A stretch of 64,000 nt of DNA from Pseudomonadota bacterium (GCA_023442945.1 JAEZWW010000026.1:124001-188000), one strand, 5' to 3'; counted from the first letter of the stretch, positions 8,660 to 17,787 are shown. Numbers and translations are program-made. The notes: generated by a model not told the origin, from the letters alone.

Positions 8660-9436
8660 ATGAATTTCATTCGTTCCGTGCTGCACATGCTGTGGATGAT
8701 CGTCACGGTCATCCCGTGGGCGCTGCTGGTGGTGGTCGTGGCGCCTTTTGCCAGCCAGAAGACGGTGTACAAGCTGTGCGCGGGCTGGCTGACGCACGCG
8801 GTCAACTCGGGCCGCTGGATTTTGGGCATCCGCAACCGCGTCACCGGCTATGAAAACCTGCCCAAGGGCGAGCTGGACCCGGCCGTGTTGCTGGTCAAGC
8901 ACCAGTCCACTTGGGAGACTTTCAGCATGGTCGCGATCATGCCGCACCCCCTGGCCTTCGTGTTCAAGAAGGAGCTGCTGCACGTCCCCTTCTTCGGCTG
9001 GGCCATGGGCCGGCTGGACATGATCCACATCGACCGCAGCCGGCGCACCGAAGCCTTCAGCCGCGTCGTGCAGCAAGGCCGCGCGCTGCTGGCCAAGGGC
9101 GTGTGGGTGATCATGTTCCCCGAAGGCACGCGCATTCCCCGCGGTGAGAAAGGGCGTTACCAGAGCGGCGGCACGCGCCTGGCCATCGAAACCGGCGCGC
9201 CGGTGATCCCGATTGCCGTCACCTCGGCCAAGTGCTGGCCGGCCAAGGCCTTCGTCAAGAAGCCCGGCATCGTGGACATTTCCATCGGCCCGCCGATCCC
9301 CAGCCAGGGCCGCAAGCCGACCGAGCTGATGCGCGAAGTCGAGGCCTGGATCGAGGCCGAAATGCTGCGCCTGGACCCCGAGGCCTACCCCGACGGCCAG
9401 GCGCGCCTCGCGCAGCCGAAGGTCAAGGCCGACTGA
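8660..9436 (+). CDS. plsC: 1-acyl-sn-glycerol-3-phosphate acyltransferase
   Basis: Membrane-bound acyltransferase that converts lysophosphatidate to phosphatidate; 258 residues. An N-terminal membrane segment (MLWMIVTVIPWALLVVVV) precedes the catalytic block. The first motif is HQSTWE, an HX4E rather than the textbook HX4D, a form I associate with betaproteobacterial PlsC proteins. Later motifs are normal: DMIHIDR and FPEGTRIPRG. It follows gmhB after a 63-base gap containing a repeat. Confidence 0.92.
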   Translation: MNFIRSVLHMLWMIVTVIPWALLVVVVAPFASQKTVYKLCAGWLTHAVNSGRWILGIRNRVTGYENLPKGELDPAVLLVKHQSTWETFSMVAIMPHPLAFVFKKELLHVPFFGWAMGRLDMIHIDRSRRTEAFSRVVQQGRALLAKGVWVIMFPEGTRIPRGEKGRYQSGGTRLAIETGAPVIPIAVTSAKCWPAKAFVKKPGIVDISIGPPIPSQGRKPTELMREVEAWIEAEMLRLDPEAYPDGQARLAQPKVKAD

Positions 9437-9457
9437 AAGCGGCGCGCCGCGCACCCC

Positions 9458-10414
9458 ATGCTGCAACTGCTGCTCGACCTGTTCGGCGACGCACGCGCCG
9501 AACAGGCGCAGGTGCCAGGCACGCCACCGCCTGTCGCCGAGGACTTGAGGCAGAAAACGGCGCCAGCCCTAGATCTACCTGCGCAAGAGGCTATCGAAAG
9601 CGTAGCAATAGAGCCGACGATCGCCTTGGGCGGCGCACTGCAGCCGGCGCAGTTTTCGCACCCCCGCGCCAACCGAGAAATCCAGTTCGCCAACGTGCGC
9701 GTGGCCTACGAATTCCGCCGCAGCCAGCGGCGCAGCATCGGCTTTCAGGTGGGGCCGGACGGCCTGCGCGTGAGCGCGCCGCGCTGGGCGGCGCTGCGCG
9801 ATGTGGATGCCGCCCTGCGCGGCAAGGAGCGCTGGATCGTCGCCAAGCTGCGCGAAGCGCGCGAGCGCCAGGTCCGGCTGGCGGCGGCGCAGATCGACTG
9901 GCGCGAAGGGGCTGAAGTGCCCTTCCTGGGCGAGCCGGTGGTGCTGGTGATCGACCCGCGCCAGCGGCATGGGCGCGGCGGCGCGGTGCTGGTGACCGGT
10001 GACGCCGCCCTGCCCGGCGTGCCGGCGATGGCGCTGCACATCGGCCTGCCGCAGACCGCCACGCCCGAGCAGTTGCGCGACACCGTGCACGCGTGGCTGA
10101 TGCGCCAGGCGCGCCGCCTGTTCACCGAGCGGCTGGACCATTTCGCGCCGCAACTGGGCGTGCATTGGCAGAAGCTGAGTCTGTCGTCCGCCGGCACGCG
10201 CTGGGGCAGCGCCAGCGTGGACGGCTCGATCCGCCTGAACTGGCGGTTGATCCACTTCCGCCTGCCCATGATCGACTACGTGGTCGTGCACGAACTGGCC
10301 CACCTGCGCGAGATGAACCACAGCCCGCGCTTCTGGCAGCACGTCGAAGACATCCTGCCCGACTACGCCGAGCGGCGCGACACGCTGCAGAACCAGCCGG
10401 TGCCGCACTGGTAG
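9458..10414 (+). CDS. YgjP-like metal-dependent hydrolase (DUF45)
   Basis: 318-residue protein of the YgjP/DUF45 zinc metallopeptidase family. The zinc motif HELAH is in VVHELAHLREMNHSPRFW near the C-terminus, with the usual RWGSAS region before it. The N-terminal ~65 residues are low in conservation, and part of them (LDLPAQEAIESVAI) is encoded by an in-frame copy of the dispersed repeat. The start is 21 bases after plsC, so they are probably co-transcribed. Substrate is unknown for the family. Confidence 0.88.
   Translation: MLQLLLDLFGDARAEQAQVPGTPPPVAEDLRQKTAPALDLPAQEAIESVAIEPTIALGGALQPAQFSHPRANREIQFANVRVAYEFRRSQRRSIGFQVGPDGLRVSAPRWAALRDVDAALRGKERWIVAKLREARERQVRLAAAQIDWREGAEVPFLGEPVVLVIDPRQRHGRGGAVLVTGDAALPGVPAMALHIGLPQTATPEQLRDTVHAWLMRQARRLFTERLDHFAPQLGVHWQKLSLSSAGTRWGSASVDGSIRLNWRLIHFRLPMIDYVVVHELAHLREMNHSPRFWQHVEDILPDYAERRDTLQNQPVPHW
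9562..9609 (+). repeat. Dispersed short repeat, copy 4, inside the YgjP-like gene
   Basis: Reads CCAGCCCTAGATCTACCTGC, then GCAAGAGGCTATCGAAAGCG, in frame in the non-conserved N-terminal part of the gene. Confidence 0.6.
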
Positions 10415-10428
10415 GGGCGCTGACTGCG

Positions 10429-10451
10429 CGCACGCGGTTGTCGCGCGTGCG
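10429..10451. terminator. Hairpin between convergent genes
   Basis: An 8-bp inverted repeat (CGCACGCG / CGCGTGCG) with a 7-nt loop lies between the convergent YgjP-like gene and lldD. It has no T-run, so it is only a possible terminator. Confidence 0.3.
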
Positions 10452-10471
10452 GCTTGCACCGCGTACGGCGC

Positions 10472-11608
10472 TTACTCGCGCACCAGCAGGTCGCCGGTGA
10501 TCTCGCCCACGTTCTTGACGCTGGTGAGCGTCATCGCCACGCGCATTTCCTTTTCCAGCAGGTCCAGCAGGTGAGCCACCCCGGCTTCGCCCGCCGCGGC
10601 CAATGCGTAGATGTAGGCGCGGCCGATCATGGTGCAGTCGGCGCCCAGTGCCAGCATGCGCACGATGTCCAGGCCGTTGCGGATGCCTGAGTCGACCAGG
10701 ATCTTGATCTGCCCCTTCACCGCGTCGGCGATCGGCGGGAGGGCGCGCGCGGACGACAGCACCCCGTCCAGCTGGCGGCCGCCGTGGTTGGACACGATGA
10801 TGCCGTCGGCGCCGAAGCGCACGGCGTCCTTGGCGTCTTCCGGGTCGAGGATGCCCTTGATCACCATGGGGCCCTTCCAGAAGTCGCGGATCCATTCCAG
10901 GTCTTTCCAGGAGATGGACGGGTCAAAGTTGGCGCCCAGGTAGCCCATGTAGTCTTCCAGGCTGACGTTCTCGCCCTTGTAGGTCGAGATGTTGCCCAGC
11001 GTGTGCGGCCGGCCCAGCAGGCCCACGTCAATCGCCCAGTGCGGGTGCGTGACGGCCTGCGCATAGCGGCGCAAGGCGGCGTTGGGGCCGCTCATGCCCG
11101 AGTGGGCGTCGCGGTAGCGCGCGCCGGGGGTCGGCATGTCGACGGTGAACACCAAGGTGGTGACGCCCGCCGCCTGCGCGCGCTCCAGCGCGTTCTGCAT
11201 GAACTTGCGGTCCTTGAGCACGTAGAGCTGGAACCACATCGGCCGCTTCAGCCGCGGTGCGACCTCCTCGATGGGGCACACCGACACCGTGGACATCGTG
11301 AACGGGATGCCCTTGCGGTCGGCGGCTATCGCCGCCTGCACCTCGCCGCGCCGGGCGTACATGCCGGTCAGGCCGACCGGCGACAGCACCACGGGCATGG
11401 ACAGCTTTTCACCGAACAGCTCGATGCCGGTGTCCAGCTGGCTCATGTCCTTGAGCACGCGCTGGCGCAGCGCGACGTTGGCAAGGTCTTCCACGTTGCG
11501 CGCCAGCGTTTTTTCGGCGTAGGCGCCGCCGTCGATGTAGTGGAACAGGAAGGGCGGCAGCCGATCCTGCGCCGCAGCACGGTAGTCCGTGGTGGAAGAG
11601 ATGATCAT
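10472..11608 (-). CDS. lldD: L-lactate dehydrogenase (FMN-dependent)
   Basis: FMN-dependent alpha-hydroxy-acid dehydrogenase that oxidises L-lactate to pyruvate and feeds the quinone pool at the inner membrane. 378 residues, full length. The catalytic-base region SNHGGRQLDG and the FMN-binding blocks (LSPVGLTGMYARRGE, LVDSGIRNGLDIVRMLALGA) are present. It lies 36 bases downstream of the lactate permease on the same strand, which supports L-lactate over related substrates such as glycolate or mandelate. Confidence 0.93.
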   Translation of the reverse strand: MIISSTTDYRAAAQDRLPPFLFHYIDGGAYAEKTLARNVEDLANVALRQRVLKDMSQLDTGIELFGEKLSMPVVLSPVGLTGMYARRGEVQAAIAADRKGIPFTMSTVSVCPIEEVAPRLKRPMWFQLYVLKDRKFMQNALERAQAAGVTTLVFTVDMPTPGARYRDAHSGMSGPNAALRRYAQAVTHPHWAIDVGLLGRPHTLGNISTYKGENVSLEDYMGYLGANFDPSISWKDLEWIRDFWKGPMVIKGILDPEDAKDAVRFGADGIIVSNHGGRQLDGVLSSARALPPIADAVKGQIKILVDSGIRNGLDIVRMLALGADCTMIGRAYIYALAAAGEAGVAHLLDLLEKEMRVAMTLTSVKNVGEITGDLLVRE

Positions 11609-11644
11609 GGCTAGGCCCTGTAGCGCGTGCGGTGAACGGGCGCC

Positions 11645-13306
11645 TTACTTCACAACCATCAGCGTGAACGGCCAGACGTACGCCTGCATCGTCACGTAGA
11701 GGCCCACCAGGCAGGCCAGCGCGATGGAGTGGAAGAATACGTAGCGCAGGATCTCGCCTTCCTTGTTGAACCAGCGCGTGGCGGTGGAGGCCACCACGAT
11801 GGACTGCGCGTCGATCATCTTGCCCATCACACCGCCCGAGCTGTTGGCCGCGCCCATCAGGTTGGGCGAGAGGTGCAACTGCTCGGCCGCCACCTTCTGC
11901 ATGCCGCCGAACAGCACGTTCGATGCCGTGTCCGAGCCCGTCAGCGCCACACCCAGCCAGCCCATCAAGGTGCCGAAGAAAGGGTAGAGGATGCCGGTGT
12001 TGGCAAACGCCAGGCCCAGTGTCGTGTCCGTGCCCGAGAAGCGCGTGAGCGTGCCCAGCGCCAGCATCAGCACGATGGTCAGCAACGAGAACTTGACCAT
12101 CCACAGCGTCTTGAAGAAGGTCCGCACGATGGCGACGGGGTTGTACTTCATGACCAGCGCGCTGACGACGGCTGCCAGCAGGATGCCGGTGCCGGTCGCC
12201 GACAGCAGGTTCAGCGTGTAGACGGCCGCTTCAGGGTGCGGCGTTGGCACTACCGGGGGCACCTTCATGACCAGGTTGTGCAGCCCGTCGATGGGGAACT
12301 TGGGCGCAAAGATGCCGTTGAGCCAGGCCTTGACGGGCGGCAGCCCCCAGATGAAGACGAACACGGACAGGATGACCCAGGGCGTCCAGGCGGCGATCAG
12401 CGCTTCACGCGAATGGCGAACCACGGGCTGCGCCGGTTTGGCTTCAGCGGCGCTGGGGTCGCGCCCCCGCATGGCGGGCGACGTCCACACCTTCTTGGGC
12501 TGCCAGACGCGCAGAAAAGCCACCAGACACACCATCGACACGATGGCGGCGATGATGTCCACCAGCTCGGGCCCCATGTAGTTGGACACCAGGAACTGCG
12601 GAATCGCGAAGGACACGCCGGCCACGGCGATGGCCGGCCAGATGTCCTTCATGCCCTTGAAACCGGCAAAGGCCCAGATCAGCCAGAAAGGCACCAGCAG
12701 CGAGAAGAATGGCAATTGGCGGCCGATCATGGCTGTCACCGCATGCAGGTCGTACCCGTGCACCTGGGCCAGCGTGATCACCGGCGTGCCGAGCGCGCCA
12801 AAGGCCACCGGCGCCGTGTTGGCGATCAAGGACAAGCCCGACGCGGCCAGCGGCGAGAAGCCCAGGCCGATCAGGATGGCCGCCGTCACCGCCACCGGCG
12901 TGCCGAAGCCGGCCGCACCCTCGAAGAACGCGCCGAAGCAGAACGCGATCAGCAGCAGCTGGATGCGGCGGTCTTCGGTGATGCCCGAGAGCGAGTCCTG
13001 CAGCACCTTGAAGCTGCCGTTCTGCTCGGTGAGCTGGTGCAGGAAGATGATGTTCAGCACGATCCAGCCGATGGGCAGCAGGCCGGTGAAGCCGCCCAGC
13101 ATGGCTGCGCGGCCCGCCATGTCGGCGGGCATGCCATAGGCAAAGATCGCTACCAGCAAGGCGGCGATCAGGCCCATGCCCGCGGCGATGTGGGCTTTGA
13201 TGTGAAAGAAGCCCAGCGCGCCGAGCATCACCACGACCGGAATGGCCGCCAGAAAGGTGGACAGCACCATGCTGCCCATTGGGTCGTAGATTTGTTGCCA
13301 GGTCAT
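11645..13306 (-). CDS. lldP: L-lactate permease
   Basis: LctP-family proton/lactate symporter of the inner membrane, with about a dozen hydrophobic segments. The frame is open from 13384, but I start at ATG 13306 because CTGAGGAGACACGCGCC sits just before it and MTWQQIYDPMGSMVLS matches the family N-terminus (553 residues). Conserved blocks include FFEGAAGFGTPVAVTAAIL and ANSSGGVMGKMIDAQSIVV. It forms an operon with lldD. No GntR-type lldR is next to it; a LysR gene lies upstream instead. Confidence 0.95.
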   Translation of the reverse strand: MTWQQIYDPMGSMVLSTFLAAIPVVVMLGALGFFHIKAHIAAGMGLIAALLVAIFAYGMPADMAGRAAMLGGFTGLLPIGWIVLNIIFLHQLTEQNGSFKVLQDSLSGITEDRRIQLLLIAFCFGAFFEGAAGFGTPVAVTAAILIGLGFSPLAASGLSLIANTAPVAFGALGTPVITLAQVHGYDLHAVTAMIGRQLPFFSLLVPFWLIWAFAGFKGMKDIWPAIAVAGVSFAIPQFLVSNYMGPELVDIIAAIVSMVCLVAFLRVWQPKKVWTSPAMRGRDPSAAEAKPAQPVVRHSREALIAAWTPWVILSVFVFIWGLPPVKAWLNGIFAPKFPIDGLHNLVMKVPPVVPTPHPEAAVYTLNLLSATGTGILLAAVVSALVMKYNPVAIVRTFFKTLWMVKFSLLTIVLMLALGTLTRFSGTDTTLGLAFANTGILYPFFGTLMGWLGVALTGSDTASNVLFGGMQKVAAEQLHLSPNLMGAANSSGGVMGKMIDAQSIVVASTATRWFNKEGEILRYVFFHSIALACLVGLYVTMQAYVWPFTLMVVK

Positions 13307-13468
13307 GGCGCGTGTCTCCTCAGTGTTGTTGTCGGCGATGGCCGGGGAAGAAAAGCCCCTGCCTGGCTGCACAAAGAAAACCACCGCGTCCGAAACTGCC
13401 CGGCGGTGGTGGCGGCTCAGTTTAGGAGCGGCGATTCGCCAAAGGCATGAAAAGTGCCCAAATCAATT

Positions 13469-13485
13469 GTGAATTTTTTTCAACT
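13469..13485. promoter_or_regulatory. A/T-rich interrupted dyad upstream of lldP
   Basis: GTGAATTTTTTTCAAC is an imperfect dyad (TGAA/TTCA around a T-run) in a GC-rich gap between the LysR gene and lldP. It has the general shape of a LysR-type site, but no such binding is shown. Confidence 0.25.
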
Positions 13486-13552
13486 CGGCATCGCCCATTC
13501 GGTTTAGACGGAGCCGCTGAGACGCTCGACCGGTTGAAGCGCGTGTGCGCCC

Positions 13553-14467
13553 CTATTCGCTCATCACCTGGCGCAGCCACTCGACGAAGCTGGCGCATTC
13601 CCAGCGGGCCAGCGTGCCGGGCTTCCAGCAGAGGAAGTAGTCGTAGGGTGACCGCACGCTGCGCGGCGACAGGCGCACCAGCCGCCCGCTGTCCAGCCAG
13701 CTTTGGCCCAGTTTGAGGCGCATCAGCGCCACACCGAAACCGGCGACGGCGGCATCGTGCACCAGACCCAGGTCATTGAACTGGTTGCCGGACATCGGTT
13801 CGGGCAGGTCGATGTCGAAGGCGCTGAACCAGGTCTGCCAGGGCTCCAGCGGCGAGCGGATCAGGTGCGCGCGGCCGATGGCCGCCGCCGTATCGAATTC
13901 AGCGCCAAACGGGCCGGCTTCGTGCAGGTAGGCGGGGCTGCACACGGGGCACACCTCGTCCGATAGCAGATGCACCGATTCGCGGTCCAGGAAAGGGCCG
14001 GTGCCGAAGCGCAGTTCGATGTCGGCATCCTCCGTCGGGATCATCAGCCCGGGGATGGCGACCTGCAGGATCAGCTCGATGTCCGGGTACGCATGGCGAA
14101 ACAGGGACAGGCGGGGCAGCAGCAGCTGGCGCGAAAACGTGGGCGTCACGGCGACGCGCAGGCGCACGGGGCCATGGCTGGCGTCCCGCGCGTCAGCGCT
14201 GGCGTGGGGGTGCGCCTGCAGCGCGGCCAGGGCCTCGCGCACGCGTTCAAGGTAGGCGGCGCCCATTCTGCTGGGCTGAAATTCGCTGCGGTTGACGAAC
14301 AGCTTTTCGCCAAGCCGCATCTCCAGCTGGCGGATGCGGTGGCTGACGGCGCTGGGGGTGACGTTCAGCTCATGCGCGGCCAGCGTCACGCTGTGCAGGC
14401 GCGCCACCGCCTCGAAGGCCAGCAGGGCCTGAATCGGCGGGATGCGGGAGGCGGGTCCGATCGACAT
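13553..14467 (-). CDS. LysR-family (GcvA-type) transcriptional regulator
   Basis: 304-residue LysR regulator. The N-terminal helix-turn-helix (residues ~15-65: FEAVARLHSVTLAAHELNVT, then SAVSHRIRQLE) is of the GcvA/AmpR type and is followed by a periplasmic-binding-like effector domain. I start at ATG 14467 rather than 14488 because MSIGPASRIPPIQALLAFE fits the family. It lies between an SDR gene and lldP on the same strand, so it could control either. Its inducer is unknown. Confidence 0.88.
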   Translation of the reverse strand: MSIGPASRIPPIQALLAFEAVARLHSVTLAAHELNVTPSAVSHRIRQLEMRLGEKLFVNRSEFQPSRMGAAYLERVREALAALQAHPHASADARDASHGPVRLRVAVTPTFSRQLLLPRLSLFRHAYPDIELILQVAIPGLMIPTEDADIELRFGTGPFLDRESVHLLSDEVCPVCSPAYLHEAGPFGAEFDTAAAIGRAHLIRSPLEPWQTWFSAFDIDLPEPMSGNQFNDLGLVHDAAVAGFGVALMRLKLGQSWLDSGRLVRLSPRSVRSPYDYFLCWKPGTLARWECASFVEWLRQVMSE

Positions 14468-14501
14468 GGCGCGATTCTGGCCCATCACGCCACGGCGGCC
14501 G

Positions 14502-15272
14502 TCAGCGCGACCAGGCCACCCCGCCGTCGACCACCAGCGTGCCGCCCACGACGTAGTCGCCCGCGCGCGAAGCCAGGTAGATGGCGGCGCCAGCCATGTC
14601 TTCGGGCGTGCCGATGCGCCCGGCGGGAATCTGCGACGACACCTCGTCCGCGTGGTCGCGCGCTTCCTTGTTCATGTTGGACGCGAACGCGCCAGGCGCG
14701 ATGGCGCTGACGACGATGCGCTCGGGCGCCAGGTGCAGGGCCATGCGGCGCGTCAGGTGGATCAGCCCGGCCTTGCTGGCCTGGTACGAATACGTTTCCT
14801 GCGGATTGTTGGACACGCCGTCGATCGACGCGATGTGGATCACCTTGGCCAGATGGTCGGTGGCGGCGGCCTTGAGCAGGGGCGTGAGTTCGCGCGTCAG
14901 GAAGAACGGCGTCTTCATGTTCAGGTCAACCACTTTGTCCCAGCCACTTTCCGGGAAGTCGGCGTAGGGCGCGCCCCAGGCGGCACCGGCGTTGTTGACC
15001 AGGATGTCCAGCGCCTTCTCGTGCGCGCGGTAGTCGGCCACCAGTTGCTGCATGCCCTCCAGCGTGGACACATCCGCTGGCAGCGCGGTGCAGGGCCCGA
15101 AGGCCGACAGCGCGCGCGCCGCGTCGTGGCAGGCGTCGGCCTTGCGCGCCGAAATGTAGACGCGCGCGCCGGCGCGCAAGAAGCCCTCGGCGATCATTCG
15201 GCCGATGCCGCGCGAGCCCCCGGTGATGAGCGCCGTGCGCCCGGCGAGCGAAAACATGTCCTGCACGTTCAT
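14502..15272 (-). CDS. SDR-family oxidoreductase (RhlG/FabG-like)
   Basis: 256-residue classical short-chain dehydrogenase. The Rossmann motif TGGSRGIG, the NNAG motif, catalytic YSYQASK and the C-terminal VVGGTLVVDGG are all visible. It resembles NADPH-dependent 3-oxoacyl reductases such as RhlG, but the substrate cannot be told from sequence. A LysR gene begins 34 bases downstream on the same strand. Confidence 0.85.
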   Translation of the reverse strand: MNVQDMFSLAGRTALITGGSRGIGRMIAEGFLRAGARVYISARKADACHDAARALSAFGPCTALPADVSTLEGMQQLVADYRAHEKALDILVNNAGAAWGAPYADFPESGWDKVVDLNMKTPFFLTRELTPLLKAAATDHLAKVIHIASIDGVSNNPQETYSYQASKAGLIHLTRRMALHLAPERIVVSAIAPGAFASNMNKEARDHADEVSSQIPAGRIGTPEDMAGAAIYLASRAGDYVVGGTLVVDGGVAWSR

Positions 15273-15306
15273 GCGAGTCTCCTGGTTGAAATTTGAATAA
15301 AACAGC

Positions 15307-15352
15307 CCTCTGGCCCTACATATATCTGCGCGAACAGCTACTCTATTGATAG
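15307..15352 (+). repeat. Dispersed short repeat, copy 5
   Basis: Reads CCTCTGGCCCTACATATATC, then TGCGCGAACAGCTACTCTATT. It overlaps the 3' end of the LRR kinase gene and provides its stop codon and last codons. Confidence 0.7.
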
Positions 15353-16609
15353 CGAATCGGCGATGGCGCCAAAGCCGATGCCGCCGTCTGCCGTCGCTGC
15401 CAGGCAGCGCGCCTGCAAGGCCGACAGCGCACTCAGCGCTTGTGCGCCGTCAGCCGGCACACGCGCCAGCCACTCGCCCAGCAGCACGCCAAACGCCCGC
15501 ACGTCGAGCGCGCGCAGGCCCGCGTGCAGCCCCGGCTGAGCCGGTGGCAGGAAGGCTGCGGCGCCAAAGTCGCTGAGCCAGATGCGGTCGCCCGCGCGCA
15601 GCAGGTTGTGGGCGTACAGGTCGCCGTGTACCAGGCCGCGCGCGTGCAGCTGGGCCATGGCGCTTGCCACCTGGCGCGCGAAGCTGCGCACGCTGGCGCT
15701 GTCAAAACAGGTGTCAGCGGCGTAAACGTCGCGTGTACAGCTGTCAAAACTGGGTGGCGCGGCCAGAGCGCAAGCGCCGTCGGGCAAACGGCCCAGCACC
15801 AGCGCGTGCGCGCCAGCTGCTGCCCCGGCCAGCGTGCCGTGCACCGGCACCAGCGCGTCGTGTGCGCCAGCGGCCAGGCAGGCTGCCATTTCGCTGTCGG
15901 GCCAACCATCGCTGGTGACGGCGCCTTTGAAGCGCTTGACGGCCACGGGCAGCGTGGCGCCGTCGTGCGACCAATTGGCAGCGTCGATCACGCCAGACGC
16001 GCCTTCGCCCAGGCGCACGCCCGGGGTCAGTGCAGTGGCGGGCACGGCGCGCGCGTGGGCGGCGGCCAGGGCGTTGGCCTCCAGCGCCGCCGTCATCGGG
16101 TTGCCGGCCCAGGCCAGCCACATCAAGCGCGGCAGCGTGGGCAGCCAGTCGGGCAAACGTTCGAAGCGGTTGGCGGCGATGCGCAGCAACTCCAGCGCGG
16201 GCGCACTGCGCAAAGCATCGGGCAGGGCGCTGAGGCGGTTGCCGGCCAGCATCAGCTTTTGCAGGCGCGGGCGTTGGCCCAGCGCGTCGGGCAGGGTGGT
16301 GAGGGCGTTGTCGGTCAGGATCAGCCAGCGCAGCCGCGCGGGCAAAGCTTCGCCGGGCACCTGGGCGATGGCGTTGCTTTTGAAGCCGATCATTTCCAGC
16401 GCCGGGCATTCGCCCAGGCTGGCCGGCAGCGCGGTCAAGCGGTTGTTGGACGCGAACAGGATGCGCAGGCGGCGAAAGCGGTGCAGGTCGTCCGGCAGCG
16501 CTTCGAAGGCGTTGCCGGACAGGTCCAGCAGCTCCAGCGTGTCCGCATGGTCGTAGGCCGCGGCGGGCAGCGCGCGCAGGCCTTGGCCGTTCAGGCGCAG
16601 CTCACGCAT
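15338..16609 (-). CDS. Leucine-rich-repeat protein with a protein kinase domain
   Basis: 423-residue two-domain protein. Residues 1 to ~185 are about seven leucine-rich repeats of the short bacterial/ROCO style (LRILFASNNRLTALPASLG). Residues ~195-420 form a compact eukaryotic-type kinase: glycine loop LGEGASGV (200-207), K225 in VAVKRF, catalytic loop HGDLYAHN (D330, N335) and DFG at 347-349. The core catalytic residues are therefore intact, although the catalytic loop has HGD in place of HRD. No membrane segment is visible, so it is probably cytosolic. Target unknown. The last five residues and stop come from a dispersed repeat. Confidence 0.88.
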   Translation of the reverse strand: MRELRLNGQGLRALPAAAYDHADTLELLDLSGNAFEALPDDLHRFRRLRILFASNNRLTALPASLGECPALEMIGFKSNAIAQVPGEALPARLRWLILTDNALTTLPDALGQRPRLQKLMLAGNRLSALPDALRSAPALELLRIAANRFERLPDWLPTLPRLMWLAWAGNPMTAALEANALAAAHARAVPATALTPGVRLGEGASGVIDAANWSHDGATLPVAVKRFKGAVTSDGWPDSEMAACLAAGAHDALVPVHGTLAGAAAGAHALVLGRLPDGACALAAPPSFDSCTRDVYAADTCFDSASVRSFARQVASAMAQLHARGLVHGDLYAHNLLRAGDRIWLSDFGAAAFLPPAQPGLHAGLRALDVRAFGVLLGEWLARVPADGAQALSALSALQARCLAATADGGIGFGAIADSLSIE

Positions 16610-16657
16610 GGGGAGAAGGCTGCGTCAAGGCGGACACCGGCCAGGGCGGGAGCGGCG

Positions 16658-17740
16658 TCAGGGCGCGGGGGAAAAGCGCCAGATGCCGTTGGCGTCGCGT
16701 GTGCGCACCAGCTGGCCGCCGTGCCACAGGCGGTGCAGGTGGGCCACGGCCTCGCCCAGCGCGAACGTGGTCTGGTGCAGGTCGAGCGGGCGCTTGAACA
16801 GCACGGGCAGCATGTCGTAGGCCGACACGGCCTGGTCGCGCGCGGCGTCCATCACTTCGGCCAGGCGGTCGCGGTGGTGGTCTTGCAACTGCTGCACGCG
16901 CGTGTGCAGGCCGCGGAAAGGCTTGCCGTGCGAGGGCAGCACCAGCGTGTCGGCGGGCAGGTCCTTGTAGCGGTCGAGCGAGTTCAGGAACAGCGACAGC
17001 GCGTCGCCCTCGGGCTCCATCTCGTACACGCTGACGTTGGTGGAGATGCGCGGCAGCACCATGTCGCCGCTGATCAGCACACCCAGCTCGTCGCAGTACA
17101 GCGCCATGTGCTCCGGCGCGTGGCCGTAACCGGCGATGCAGCGCCAGCTGCGGCCGCCGATGCGCACCAGCTGCCCGTCCAGCAAGCGCGCGTACGACAG
17201 CGGCACGGCCGGCACCAGGTTCTTGTAATAGCTCTTGCGGTTCAGCACCTGGTCCAGATCGCCTTCGTCGGTCATGCCGTGGCTGCGGAAGTACGCGGCC
17301 AGGCGTTCTCCGCCGAAACTGTTGACCACCTGGCTGGCGTAGCGCGCGTTCATGTAGTCGGTGGCGCTGATCCACAGGCGGCATTCGTGCTCGGGCGTGG
17401 TCCAGCGCTCGCAGATCCAGTGCGCCAGGCCGATGTGGTCTGGGTGCATGTGCGTGACGATCACGCGCAGCACCGGCAGGCCTTCCAATTGGGTGGCGAA
17501 CACCTGTTCCCACAGCGCGCGCGAAGCCGCGTGGTCGATGCACGTGTCGACGATGGTCCAGCCTTCGCGGCCTTCCACCTTGTCGCGCAGCAGCCAGAGG
17601 TTGATGTGGTCCAGCGCGAAGGGCAGCGCCATGCGCACCCAGCGCGCGCCCGGCGCCAGCTCGATCGTTTCGCCCGGCGGCGGCAATTGGTCGGCCAGGG
17701 GGTAGTGCAGGGCGCGTTCGAGTTCGGCGGAAACGGACAT
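16658..17740 (-). CDS. MBL-fold metallo-hydrolase, LiuR-linked
   Basis: 360-residue metallo-beta-lactamase-fold hydrolase. The metal motif HMHPDHIG, GYGHAPEHM and SGDMVLPRIS are present, and a C-terminal winged-helix-like tail follows, as in the LACTB2-like branch. I start at ATG 17740; the frame is open to 17785, but that extension runs through the operator palindrome. It is divergent from liuR with a LiuR-type operator 28 bases upstream, which suggests a role in branched-chain acyl-CoA or thioester metabolism. The substrate is inferred only from this context. Confidence 0.85.
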   Translation of the reverse strand: MSVSAELERALHYPLADQLPPPGETIELAPGARWVRMALPFALDHINLWLLRDKVEGREGWTIVDTCIDHAASRALWEQVFATQLEGLPVLRVIVTHMHPDHIGLAHWICERWTTPEHECRLWISATDYMNARYASQVVNSFGGERLAAYFRSHGMTDEGDLDQVLNRKSYYKNLVPAVPLSYARLLDGQLVRIGGRSWRCIAGYGHAPEHMALYCDELGVLISGDMVLPRISTNVSVYEMEPEGDALSLFLNSLDRYKDLPADTLVLPSHGKPFRGLHTRVQQLQDHHRDRLAEVMDAARDQAVSAYDMLPVLFKRPLDLHQTTFALGEAVAHLHRLWHGGQLVRTRDANGIWRFSPAP

Positions 17741-17767
17741 GGGCGGTGGGCTGTTGTAGGATGGAAG

Positions 17768-17787
17768 AGTTGACGTGAACGTCAACT
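17768..17787. promoter_or_regulatory. LiuR-type operator 1
   Basis: Perfect 9-bp inverted repeat AGTTGACGT / ACGTCAACT around GA, between the divergent MBL hydrolase and liuR. It shares the TTGACGT half-site with operator 2 and resembles sites reported for LiuR, the MerR-family regulator of leucine degradation. Confidence 0.8.

Noticed and set aside
8910..8930. HX4E in place of HX4D in PlsC as a lost active site
   Set aside because: I associate this form with PlsC of betaproteobacteria, and the other motifs are intact.
15440..17773. A 777-codon plus-strand frame across the LRR kinase and MBL hydrolase genes
   Set aside because: Shadow of the two minus-strand genes; no domain-like sequence.
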